Source of the DNA: CAVQBC01 sp963848415
GTDB lineage: Bacteria; Actinomycetota; Thermoleophilia; Solirubrobacterales; Solirubrobacteraceae
DNA: 64,000 nucleotides
Assembly (NCBI GenBank): GCA_963848415.1
Contig: CAWKDN010000001.1
Span: 434,001 to 498,000 of the forward strand
Direction: 5' to 3'
Under the pieces are notes generated by a model. That model saw only the letters and a program-made list of their open reading frames with translations. It searched no databases and had not been told where the DNA came from. The translations under genes were made by a program, and so were the position numbers. Shown here piece by piece: positions 53,009 through 61,538 of the stretch (position 1 is its first letter; the number at the start of each line of letters is the position of its first letter).

Positions 53009-54180
53009 ACCTTCACGATGACAGCGTCGCCCTGGCCTCCGCCGGAGCAGATCGCCGCACAGCCGTAGCCGCCGCCGCGGCGGCGCAGCTCGTGGATGAG
53101 CGTCCCGAGGATGCGGGCCCCGGAGGCTCCCACCGGGTGGCCGATGGCGACCGCGCCGCCGTTGACGTTGACGCGATCCTCCTCGATGCCGAGCATCCGG
53201 ATCGAGTTCAGGGTGACCGACGCGAAGGCCTCGTTGATCTCCCACAGGTCGATGTCCGACGGCTGCAGTCCGGCCTTCTCGAGCGCCTGCTTGGCCGCGT
53301 TGGCGGGCGTGCGTGCGAGGTAGGGGAAGTCGTCGGCCACCGCGCCCTGGGCGACGATCGTCGCCAGCACCTCCTTGCCGTTCTTCTCGGCCCAGTCGTC
53401 GGACGCCAGCACGACGGCGCCGGCGCCGTCGTTGACCCCCGGCGAGTTGCCGGCCGTGTGCGAGCCCTCCTTGCCGGCGAGACCTGGCAGCTTGGCGAGG
53501 CTCTCGAGCGAGCTGTCGCGGCGCGGGGCCTCGTCGACCTCGACCACCGTGTCGCCCTTGCGGCCCTTGACGGTCACGGGGACGATCTCGTCGGAGAGCC
53601 GGCCGTCGTCGGTGGCGGCGATGACCCGCTCGTGCGAGCGCAGCGCCCACCTGTCCAGGTCCGGACGGGTCAGCTCGAGCTCGTCGCCGACCTCGGTGGC
53701 CTCGGCGAACATCTGCTTGTCGGTGAAGGGGTTGGTCAGGGCGTCGTGGATCATCGAGTCCAGCGCCTTGACGTCGCCCATGCGGAACCCGAAGCGGGCG
53801 TTGGGGAGCAGGTAGGGCGCCTGCGACATCGACTCCATGCCGCCGCCGACCGCGATGTCGAGGTCGCCGGCGCGGACGGCCTGGTCGATGATGCCCGCGG
53901 CGCGGATGCCCGAGGCGCAGACCTTGTTGACCGTCTCGGAGGAAACCTCCTTCGGGATGCCGGCGTTGATCTGGGCCTGCCGCGAGGGCACCTGGCCGGC
54001 ACCAGCCTGGATCACCTGGCCCATCACGACGTGCTCGACCTGATCGGGCTCGACGCCGGCGCGCTCGAGCGCGGCCTTGATCGCGATCCCGCCCAGCTCG
54101 GTCGCCGGCAGCGAGGAGAGGCCGCCGCCCAGCTTGCCGACGGGGGTGCGGGCTGAGCCGATGATCACGGTAGATGGCAT
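53005..54180 (-). CDS. acetyl-CoA C-acetyltransferase (thiolase)
   Basis: This 391-residue thiolase cleaves 3-ketoacyl-CoA or condenses two acetyl-CoA. The nucleophilic Cys is in ETVNKVCASGIRAAGIIDQA. The HEAF-equivalent reads WEINEAFASVTLNSIRM (NEAF). The His is in GGAVAIGHPVGASGARI and the second Cys in AAICSGGGQGDAVIV. All are in normal positions. Direction (degradative or biosynthetic) cannot be read from sequence; linkage to acyl-CoA dehydrogenase favours degradation. The ATG at 54180 is used; the gene is divergent from pepA across 56 bp. Confidence 0.93.
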   Translation of the reverse strand: MPSTVIIGSARTPVGKLGGGLSSLPATELGGIAIKAALERAGVEPDQVEHVVMGQVIQAGAGQVPSRQAQINAGIPKEVSSETVNKVCASGIRAAGIIDQAVRAGDLDIAVGGGMESMSQAPYLLPNARFGFRMGDVKALDSMIHDALTNPFTDKQMFAEATEVGDELELTRPDLDRWALRSHERVIAATDDGRLSDEIVPVTVKGRKGDTVVEVDEAPRRDSSLESLAKLPGLAGKEGSHTAGNSPGVNDGAGAVVLASDDWAEKNGKEVLATIVAQGAVADDFPYLARTPANAAKQALEKAGLQPSDIDLWEINEAFASVTLNSIRMLGIEEDRVNVNGGAVAIGHPVGASGARILGTLIHELRRRGGGYGCAAICSGGGQGDAVIVKV

Positions 54181-54236
54181 GCGAGAAGGCCTCCGGGTCG
54201 TTCGAGGGGAGATGGACGTTAGCCTCCCGCGTACCC

Positions 54237-55703
54237 ATGGATCCCCGCGCCACAACCGACGCTCCGCTCAAGACCGCCGCCGACACGGTCGTGGTCGGCG
54301 TCTTCCAGGACGAGGACGTCGTCCACGACGTCGGCGACGGCGTCCTGCAGGCGCTCCTCGACAGCGGCGAGGCGCGCCGCGGCTTTCGCAAGCTGGCCGT
54401 CACGCATGCCGACGGCAAGCGCTGGATCGTCGCCGGGCTGGGGGAACGCGACGCGTTCGACCCCGAGCGCGCGCGCGTCGCCGCCGCCGGCATCGTCACG
54501 CGGGTGAAGGAGCTCGGGACGCGCTCGCTGTGCTGGGAGCTGCCGCACAAGATGTCCGAGGAGCACACGGCCGCGTTCGTCGAGGGCACGCTGCTGGCCG
54601 CCTACGACTACCGCAAGTACAAGTCCGGCGCAGGCGAGGACGCGCGGGAGGCCGACGAGGACGCGAGCCGGCTCACCGAGCTGCTGCTCTCGGCCCACGA
54701 CGACGTGAGCGAGGCCGTGCAGCGCGGCCGCGTCGCTGCCCTGGCCGCCAACGCCGCCCGCGACCTGCAGAACGCGCCGGCCAACGAGCTGACGCCCACC
54801 CGCCTGGCGGCGCGGGCCGAGGCGCTCGCCGGCGAGCACGCCGCCCTGAGTGTGCAGACGCTCGACCGGGCGGGGATCGAGGCGGCCGGGATGGGCGCCT
54901 TCGCAGGCGTCGCCCGCGGCAGCCACGAGGAGCCGCGGCTGATCACGCTGCGCTACGAGCCCGAGGACGCGGCCGGGCCGGTGCTGGGCTTCGTCGGCAA
55001 GGCGGTCACGTTCGACTCCGGCGGCATCTCGCTCAAGCCCGGGGCCAAGATGGCCGCGATGAAGTTCGACATGTCGGGCGGCGCGGCCGTCATCGAGGCC
55101 GTCGGGGCGATCGCGCAACTGGAGCTGCCGGTGCGGATCGTGGCGGTGGTCGGGGCGACGGAGAACCTGCCGAGCGGCCACGCGCTCAAGCCGGGCGACA
55201 TCCTGCGGGCCAAGACCGGCACCACGATCGAGGTCATCAACACGGACGCCGAGGGGCGCCTCGTGCTCTCCGACTGCCTCGCGCACGCGATCGACGAGGG
55301 CGCAGAGCGCCTGGTCGACCTCGCGACGCTCACGGGCGCGATCGTCAGCGCGCTGGGCTCGACCTACGCCGGCCTGATGGGCTCCGACGACGCGTGGTGC
55401 GACGAGGTGGCCGCGGCGGGCGCGCGCGCCGGCGAGCGGCTGTGGCGGCTGCCGCTGGACCCCGAGTACGCCGAGCTGATCAAGGGCCGCTACGCGGACA
55501 TCATCAACGCGGTGGAGAACCGCAAGGCCGGCTCGATCACCGCGGCCGAGTTCCTGCGGCGCTTCACGGGCGACGTGCCGTGGGCGCACCTGGACATCGC
55601 GGGCGTCGCCGACGACTACGGCAAGCCCTACGCCGCCACGGGCGGGTCCGGCTTCGGCGTCCGGCTGCTGATCGAGCTGGCGCGCGCGCACGCACACGCC
55701 TGA
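54237..55703 (+). CDS. pepA: leucyl aminopeptidase (M17)
   Basis: This 488-residue two-metal M17 peptidase removes N-terminal residues from peptides. The metal and catalytic residues are seen in FVGKAVTFDSGGISLKPGAK (Lys, Asp), KFDMSGGAAVIEAVGA (Asp) and EVINTDAEGRLVLSDCL, the NTDAEGRL signature with Asp, Glu and Arg. Length is normal for the family. I prefer the ATG at 54237 (MDPRATTDAPLK); an ATG at 54174 in the same frame would overlap the thiolase start. It probably works in protein turnover. Confidence 0.94.
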   Translation: MDPRATTDAPLKTAADTVVVGVFQDEDVVHDVGDGVLQALLDSGEARRGFRKLAVTHADGKRWIVAGLGERDAFDPERARVAAAGIVTRVKELGTRSLCWELPHKMSEEHTAAFVEGTLLAAYDYRKYKSGAGEDAREADEDASRLTELLLSAHDDVSEAVQRGRVAALAANAARDLQNAPANELTPTRLAARAEALAGEHAALSVQTLDRAGIEAAGMGAFAGVARGSHEEPRLITLRYEPEDAAGPVLGFVGKAVTFDSGGISLKPGAKMAAMKFDMSGGAAVIEAVGAIAQLELPVRIVAVVGATENLPSGHALKPGDILRAKTGTTIEVINTDAEGRLVLSDCLAHAIDEGAERLVDLATLTGAIVSALGSTYAGLMGSDDAWCDEVAAAGARAGERLWRLPLDPEYAELIKGRYADIINAVENRKAGSITAAEFLRRFTGDVPWAHLDIAGVADDYGKPYAATGGSGFGVRLLIELARAHAHA

Positions 55704-55788
55704 CGGCTTTCACGTTCGCTTCACAGGACGTCTCCGGCGGCGCCCTAGCGTGCGCGGCGTCTGACCTGATCGCTCGGGAGGAGCCCGC

Positions 55789-58080
55789 ATGGAACCTGCA
55801 TCGCTGCCCGACGCGCCGGCGGAGCCGGCCGTCGGCCACGACGACGTCATCGGCAAGCTGAGCGGCACGCGCCGCCAGTTCATCCGCGGCATCGCGGCCA
55901 CCGGCGCCAGCACGGCCGCCGTCGCCGCGCTCGAGGGCACCGGCGCCACGGCGCTGTTCTCCGCCACCGCGCAGGCGGCCGGCCTGCGCCGCGGCTTCGC
56001 CGACTTCCGCGCGATCGCCGCCTCGCCGGCCGACCGCTTCGAGGTGCCCGAGGGCTTCCGCGCCGACGTGCTGATCTCCTGGGGCGACACGTTCGCCGAC
56101 GACAAGGGCAACGAGTACGAGTACGGCTTCAACAACGACTTCCTCGCCTACTTCCCGCTCGCGCGCGGCCGCGAGGGCATCCTGTTCGTCAACCACGAGT
56201 ACCCCGGTCCCTTCTACCAGCACGGCTACAAGCCCGAGCCTGCCCAGGTGGCCGAGGGCAAGACCCAGGAGGAGATCGAGGTCGAGCGCGCGGCGGTCGG
56301 CAACTCGCTCGTGCACGTCCGCCTGGACGACGACGACCGCTGGCAGGTCGTGAGCCCGTCGCGCTACAACCGCCGCATCTACGGCGGCGAGGTGCCCGGC
56401 GTCGCGAACGCGGCGGCCTCGCGCTTCGACGTGACCGGGCCGTTGCGCGGGGACCCGCGGGTCGGCAACGAGATCAGCGGCTCGCTGGGCAACTGCAGCG
56501 GCGGCATCACCCCGTGGGGCACCGCGATCTCCTGCGAGGAGAACTTCGACGGCTACGGCCTGCCGCTGACCGACGGGCTGGACTTCGCCTACGGCTGGGT
56601 CGACGAGGGCGGCTACGAGGACTATCTGCCCGGCCCGCCCTACCGCCGCGACGACAAGCCGGCCTACGCCAAGTACGGCTGGGTCTGCGAGCACGACCCC
56701 TACAACCCGTCGCTCAAGCCGCGCAAGCACACCGCGCTCGGGCGCTTCCGCCACGAGAACACCGCCTACCGGGCCAAGCGCGGCGCGCGCTTCGTGATCT
56801 ACATGGGCGACGACAAGACCAACGAGGGCGTCTACAAGTTCGTCTCCGACGGCCGCTACCGCCCGAACGACCGGGCCGGCAACCTCGAGCTGCTCAGCAG
56901 CGGGACGCTGTACATCGCGCGCTGGGCGCCGGAGGGCCGGCGCCGCTTCGCGACCAGTGGCGACACGGAGCCGCTGACCGCGACCTCCGGCACGGGCACC
57001 TGGGTGGAGGTGCAGCAGGCCGAGCTGGTCGACACCGCGACCAAGCTGCGCGAGCGCTTCGGCGCGGACTTCGACAGCTTCTTCGCCACCAACCGGCCCG
57101 AGGACCTCGAGGTGGCCGAGGACGGCTCGGTCTACATCGCCTTCACCAACAACTCCACGGTCAGGGACGTCCACGGCGCCGTCCGTCGGCTCGTCGAGGA
57201 CGGCGACGACCCGGAGGCCGCGAGCTTCACCTGGGAGGACTACGCCGAGGGCGGGCCGAGCGGGCGCGGCGAGCCGGGCGAGCAGGGCTTCTCGGCCTGC
57301 GACAACCTCGTCTTCGACAAGGCCGGCGACCTGTGGGTGGTGACCGACATCTCCTCGGGCACGCTCAACGACCCGGGGCCGCTGCAGTACCACGCCAACA
57401 ACGCGCTCTTCTACATCCCTACGACCGGGCCCAACGCGGGCATCGCCTACCGCTTCGGCAACATGCCGGTCGAGGCCGAGGGCACCGGCCCCTACTTCAC
57501 CCCGGACGAGCGGACGCTGTTCGTCAACGTCCAGCACCCGGGTGAGACCTCGCAGGAGAAGGGCTCGCCGGCGATCTACGGACAGCCGGAGACCTACACC
57601 AGCTACTGGCCGGAGGGCAACAAGACCGAGGGCCGCACGCCCGCCCTGCCGCGGCCGTCGACCGTGGCGATCACGAAGCCCCGGCGCGTCGCGCCCGGCG
57701 AGAACCTCATCCCTCGGCCGCCGGACGAGACGGCCCCGGCGATCGACGTTCGCGCGCCGAGCCGGATCGGGCTGCGGCAGTTCTTGCGCGAGGGGCTGGA
57801 GGTCCGCGTGCGCTCCGACGAGGCCGCGCGCATCCGCGCCCGGCTCGTGGGCGAGCTGCCGCGGCGGCTGTGGTGGCGGGTGGGGCGCCGCCTGCCGCTG
57901 GGCTCCGACCGTGTCCGGCTCGAGCAGGCCGGCCGCGCGACGCTGGTGCTGCGCCCGGGCCGCCGCGCCGCGTTCGTGCTGCGGCTGCTCGGCCGGCTCG
58001 ACGCGCGGCTGATCGTCGTCGCCCGCGACGAGGCCGGCAACGAGCAGCGGGTCGGCGGGGACGTGCGCATCCGCAGCTGA
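55789..58080 (+). CDS. PhoX-type phosphatase (DUF839), Tat-exported, with C-terminal extension
   Basis: This 763-residue exported protein has a Tat motif at GTRRQFIRGIAATG (twin Arg then FI) and a cleavage region near ATAQAAG. The DUF839 core shows LISWGDTFAD, EYEYGFNNDFLAYFPL and REGILFVNHEYPGPF, all typical of the PhoX family, which uses Ca and Fe to hydrolyse phosphate esters outside the cell. A C-terminal beta-rich, Arg-rich extension (about residues 645-763, from DETAPAIDVRAPS) is added after the core; its role is unknown. It starts from an ATG with a GGAGG site. Confidence 0.88.
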   Translation: MEPASLPDAPAEPAVGHDDVIGKLSGTRRQFIRGIAATGASTAAVAALEGTGATALFSATAQAAGLRRGFADFRAIAASPADRFEVPEGFRADVLISWGDTFADDKGNEYEYGFNNDFLAYFPLARGREGILFVNHEYPGPFYQHGYKPEPAQVAEGKTQEEIEVERAAVGNSLVHVRLDDDDRWQVVSPSRYNRRIYGGEVPGVANAAASRFDVTGPLRGDPRVGNEISGSLGNCSGGITPWGTAISCEENFDGYGLPLTDGLDFAYGWVDEGGYEDYLPGPPYRRDDKPAYAKYGWVCEHDPYNPSLKPRKHTALGRFRHENTAYRAKRGARFVIYMGDDKTNEGVYKFVSDGRYRPNDRAGNLELLSSGTLYIARWAPEGRRRFATSGDTEPLTATSGTGTWVEVQQAELVDTATKLRERFGADFDSFFATNRPEDLEVAEDGSVYIAFTNNSTVRDVHGAVRRLVEDGDDPEAASFTWEDYAEGGPSGRGEPGEQGFSACDNLVFDKAGDLWVVTDISSGTLNDPGPLQYHANNALFYIPTTGPNAGIAYRFGNMPVEAEGTGPYFTPDERTLFVNVQHPGETSQEKGSPAIYGQPETYTSYWPEGNKTEGRTPALPRPSTVAITKPRRVAPGENLIPRPPDETAPAIDVRAPSRIGLRQFLREGLEVRVRSDEAARIRARLVGELPRRLWWRVGRRLPLGSDRVRLEQAGRATLVLRPGRRAAFVLRLLGRLDARLIVVARDEAGNEQRVGGDVRIRS

Positions 58081-58081
58081 G

Positions 58082-58110
58082 CGCCGGCGCGCCGGCTGGG
58101 CGCGCCGGCG
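58082..58110 (+). terminator. hairpin terminator after the PhoX-type gene
   Basis: A perfect 12-bp inverted repeat (58082-58093, 58099-58110) with a 5-nt loop directly follows the TGA at 58080. A third copy of the GCGCCGGCGCGCC arm recurs at about 58122-58136, so an alternative fold is possible. Confidence 0.6.
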
Positions 58111-58148
58111 TTGCAGGGAGCAGCGCCGGCGCGCCGTATGCCACGGGC

Positions 58149-58409
58149 ATGGAAGCCCGCTCGCAGCCCGCGCCGCCGCGCCCGGCGCGCCTCGGCGCAC
58201 TGGTCGCCGCGATCGTGGGTGTCGTCGTGCTCGTCCTCGCGCTGCTGGCCTACGGCGAGACGCGCTATCGCAGCTGCATCGCCAAGGCGTCGGCCGAGTA
58301 CCCGGCGATCCCCGTGTCGGCCTTCACCGGTCGTGCGACCGGGCCGCTGAAGGTCTCCTACGTGCGCGAGCGGGCCGCGGCGCTGGACGACTGCGGCCGC
58401 TTCTTCTAG
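58149..58409 (+). CDS. small membrane-anchored protein, unknown
   Basis: This 86-residue protein has one membrane segment (LGALVAAIVGVVVLVLALLA) and an outer domain of about 50 residues with two Cys (RSCIAKASAEY and DDCGRFF) that may pair. It has no known family. It sits 69 bp upstream of the collagen-like gene on the same strand and could be co-expressed with it, which is the only hint about its role. Confidence 0.55.
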   Translation: MEARSQPAPPRPARLGALVAAIVGVVVLVLALLAYGETRYRSCIAKASAEYPAIPVSAFTGRATGPLKVSYVRERAAALDDCGRFF

Positions 58410-58478
58410 CTCACCGATAAACAGTGCTTCATCCGGCCCTGGCGGAACGGGCTGATTCGCCCTAGTCTGCCGCTCCGG

Positions 58479-61466
58479 ATGGGCTGGTCGGTTGGGCGTA
58501 CGAGACGGCAAGCGGCGACGGTCGCCGTCCTGCTCGCCTGCGCCTTGGCCGCCTCGGCCCCGGCGCAGCAGCCGGCCCGGGCCGGGTCGGGAACGATCGT
58601 CGTCGACCGTGACGGTCGCGTCTCGGTGCGCGTGCGCTGCCCGCGCGCGGCCGAGGGCAGCTGCGAGGGCACGATCGGGCTCGAGACCGAGTGGGACGGC
58701 CGCGAGCGGCTGGCCGACGAACGAGAGATCACGGTCCCGAGCCGCGGGGTCCGCACTTTCCGGCTGCGTGCTCCCAGCGCTCTCCGTGACGACCTCGAGG
58801 ATCGCGGGCCCCGGTACGCCACCCTGACGATCCGCACGCGCGACACGGAGGGCCGCCGCCGCGTGCGCCGGTCGGCGAGCCGCTACACGCTGGTGCTCGG
58901 CGCGCGGCCCGGGTCGGTCGGAGCCCCCGGCCCGACTGGGCCGGCGGGACCGGAGGGCGACACCGGTCCGGCGGGTCAGCCAGGTCCGGCCGGAGCGCCC
59001 GGGCCCGCGGGCGCCCCCGGCGGCGCCGGGCTGCAAGGACCGACGGGGCCGCAGGGCCCGGCCGGCGGTCAAGGCGATCCCGGCGCGACGGGCTCTACGG
59101 GCGCGACCGGGCCCGTCGGTCCCGAGGGGCCCACCGGCGCCACCGGGCCGGTGGGACCGGTGGGGCCGCAGGGCACGCAGGGCGAGACGGGGCCCGCCGG
59201 TCCGGCCGGGCCACAGGGCGACACCGGCCCCGCCGGCCCGCAGGGCGCGCAGGGTGTCGCCGGCACACCCGGTCCCGCCGGCCTCGACGGCGCCGCGGGC
59301 CCGACCGGCCCGCAGGGCGCCCCGGGCGAGGTGGGACCCACCGGCCCGGCGGGCGCCGACGGCGCCACTGGCGCGACCGGACCCGGCGGACCAGCCGGGC
59401 CACAGGGCGAGACGGGAGCCAACGGGGCGACGGGGCCACAGGGCGAGTCCGGGGCGACCGGGACGTCCGGGGCGGCCGGGGCGCAAGGCGCCACCGGCGC
59501 CACCGGCGCGCAGGGCCCCGTCGGTCCCGAGGGCCCGCAGGGAGTGACGGGCGCGACCGGCGCCGACGGCGCGACGGGTCCCGCCGGTGCGACCGGCGCG
59601 ACGGGGCCGGCCGGGCCGCAGGGCGAGCAGGGCGCCACCGGCGCCACCGGCGCACAGGGGCCCGCAGGTGCCGACGGCGCACAGGGTCCGCAGGGCGAGA
59701 CGGGGGCTGCAGGCCCCGCCGGAGCCGCGGGCGCCCAGGGCGAGACCGGGTCGACGGGTCCCGCCGGCCCGCAGGGCGAGACGGGTCCGGCCGGGGCACA
59801 GGGAGCGGTGGGCGAGACGGGCGCGACCGGCCCAGCGGGTCCGCAGGGCGAGACCGGCGCCCAGGGCCTGCAGGGACCGCAGGGCGAGCCCGGCACCGGC
59901 ACCGGCGGAGACACCGGGCCGCAGGGACCGCAGGGGCCCGCCGGCCCGGCCGGCATCCAGGGAGCCCAGGGCGAGACCGGGGCGACCGGGGCGACCGGCC
60001 CCGAAGGACCCTCGGGACCCGCCGGGCCCGCCGGACCGCAGGGTGAGACCGGGGCCGCCGGTCCGCAGGGCCTGCAGGGCGATCCCGGCGCCACCGGGCC
60101 GCAGGGCGCGACGGGCGCCGCCGGGCCGGCCGGCACCGACGGCGCGACCGGCGCGACCGGCCCGGCCGGGCCGCAGGGCGACATCGGCGCAACGGGCGCC
60201 CAGGGCGAGGCCGGCCCGCAGGGCGCAACGGGGCCCGGGGGCCCGCAGGGCGACGAGGGCCCGCAGGGCGTCCCCGGCGTCGACGGCGATCTCGGCGCCA
60301 CCGGCCCGCAGGGGCCCGCGGGCCCGCAGGGGGCGACGGGCGCCACCGGTCCGCAGGGGGCGGCGGGCGCCACCGGCGAGACCGGCGCCGCCGGCGCGAC
60401 CGGCCCGCAGGGCGACACCGGGCCGACCGGCCCCGCGGGCCCGCAGGGCGAGACGGGCGCGCAGGGCGCGACGGGCGCCGCCGGGGCGCAGGGGCCCACG
60501 GGCGCCCAGGGGCCGCGCGGGGAGACCGGCGCCCCCGGGGCGGACGGCGCGACGGGCGCGCAGGGCGCGACCGGCGCGACCGGGCCGGCCGGCCCGCAGG
60601 GCGAGACGGGCCCGGCCGGTCCGGCCGGCTCCGCCGGCTCCGCCGGTCCGACCGGACCGGCCGGGCCGCAAGGCGAGCAGGGCAGCCAGGGCGCGGTCGG
60701 CGCCACCGGCGCCACCGGACCGCAGGGCCCACAGGGCCAGATCGGCCCCGTCGGCCCGCAGGGTCCCGGCGGATCGGCGGGCGGCGTCGGGCCCGAGGGC
60801 CCGCCCGGGCCGCAGGGTCCCGCCGGCGGCCAGGGCGCGACAGGTCAGCAGGGCCCGGCCGGCCCGGTCGGCGCGACCGGCCAGACCGGTCCGGCGGGGC
60901 CGCAGGGGCCGACCGGTCAGACCGGCGCCACCGGCCAGACCGGCCCGGCGGGCGCGATCGGAGCGCAGGGTCCGGCCGGACCGCAGGGCGTCCCCGGGCC
61001 GCAGGGCACGGCCGGCGCCACGGGGCCCGCGGGCCAGACGGGCCAGACCGGCCCCGCCGGCTCGCAGGGCGCGCAGGGTCCCGCGGGGCCGCCCGGCGCG
61101 ACCGGGCCCGCGGGCGCGACCGGGCCCGCTGGACCGCAGGGCGCCACCGGGCAGACGGGTGCGACGGGTGCGACCGGCGCGACCGGCGCGCAGGGACCCG
61201 CAGGGGTCAGCGGGCTCACGACGGTGGTTCAGACGTCGACCTCCACCTCGGACACCGAACGGAGCGTCACCGCGACCTGCGCGACCGGCAGGGCGATCGC
61301 CGGCTCCGCCCAGATCCTGCCGAATCCCGTCGGGGCCAACATCGCGCTCCAGGCCGACACCTTGGTCGGCACGACCCAGTGGAATGCCCGCGCCCGCGAG
61401 TTCGGCACGGTCAACAGCAGCTGGCAGCTCCAGGTCACCGTCATCTGCGCCACCGTCGCGCCCTGA
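58479..61466 (+). CDS. giant collagen-like (Gly-X-Y) secreted protein
   Basis: This 995-residue surface or secreted protein has a signal region (residues 11-33, ending APAQQPARA) and a folded N-terminal domain (about 35-145) with a Cys pair (RVRCPRAAEGSCEG). About 255 Gly-X-Y triplets follow (about 146-911) and then an 84-residue C-terminal domain with two Cys (SVTATCATGRAIAG, VTVICATVAP). The triplets are rich in GPQ, GET, GAT, GPA and GAQ, as in bacterial collagens stabilised without hydroxyproline. The register breaks once near residues 469-475 (GEPGTGTGGDT), a possible flexible hinge. A homotrimer is expected, with the C-terminal domain as trimerising head. Function is probably adhesion or matrix. 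Confidence 0.9.
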   Translation: MGWSVGRTRRQAATVAVLLACALAASAPAQQPARAGSGTIVVDRDGRVSVRVRCPRAAEGSCEGTIGLETEWDGRERLADEREITVPSRGVRTFRLRAPSALRDDLEDRGPRYATLTIRTRDTEGRRRVRRSASRYTLVLGARPGSVGAPGPTGPAGPEGDTGPAGQPGPAGAPGPAGAPGGAGLQGPTGPQGPAGGQGDPGATGSTGATGPVGPEGPTGATGPVGPVGPQGTQGETGPAGPAGPQGDTGPAGPQGAQGVAGTPGPAGLDGAAGPTGPQGAPGEVGPTGPAGADGATGATGPGGPAGPQGETGANGATGPQGESGATGTSGAAGAQGATGATGAQGPVGPEGPQGVTGATGADGATGPAGATGATGPAGPQGEQGATGATGAQGPAGADGAQGPQGETGAAGPAGAAGAQGETGSTGPAGPQGETGPAGAQGAVGETGATGPAGPQGETGAQGLQGPQGEPGTGTGGDTGPQGPQGPAGPAGIQGAQGETGATGATGPEGPSGPAGPAGPQGETGAAGPQGLQGDPGATGPQGATGAAGPAGTDGATGATGPAGPQGDIGATGAQGEAGPQGATGPGGPQGDEGPQGVPGVDGDLGATGPQGPAGPQGATGATGPQGAAGATGETGAAGATGPQGDTGPTGPAGPQGETGAQGATGAAGAQGPTGAQGPRGETGAPGADGATGAQGATGATGPAGPQGETGPAGPAGSAGSAGPTGPAGPQGEQGSQGAVGATGATGPQGPQGQIGPVGPQGPGGSAGGVGPEGPPGPQGPAGGQGATGQQGPAGPVGATGQTGPAGPQGPTGQTGATGQTGPAGAIGAQGPAGPQGVPGPQGTAGATGPAGQTGQTGPAGSQGAQGPAGPPGATGPAGATGPAGPQGATGQTGATGATGATGAQGPAGVSGLTTVVQTSTSTSDTERSVTATCATGRAIAGSAQILPNPVGANIALQADTLVGTTQWNARAREFGTVNSSWQLQVTVICATVAP

Positions 61467-61473
61467 GTCTCAG

Positions 61474-61500
61474 GCCCCTATGAACCGGTTTCATCGGGGC
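61474..61500 (+). terminator. hairpin terminator after the collagen-like gene
   Basis: A 27-bp near-perfect palindrome with outer GCCCC/GGGGC arms and inner ATGAA...TTTCAT around a CCGG centre lies 8 bp after the collagen-like gene stop. It separates that gene from the multicopper oxidase gene. Confidence 0.6.
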
Positions 61501-61538
61501 GCTGCTGACCGGTTGACGACGGCCATAGGCTTCCGTTC

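Noticed and set aside
57603..60732. Long minus-strand frames (up to 1022 codons) opposite the collagen-like gene
   Set aside because: They arise from the repeat: every third codon GGN has no stop in any frame. The products are monotonous Pro/Ala/Gly or Arg-rich strings with no domain, and the plus strand has a signal peptide and folded ends.
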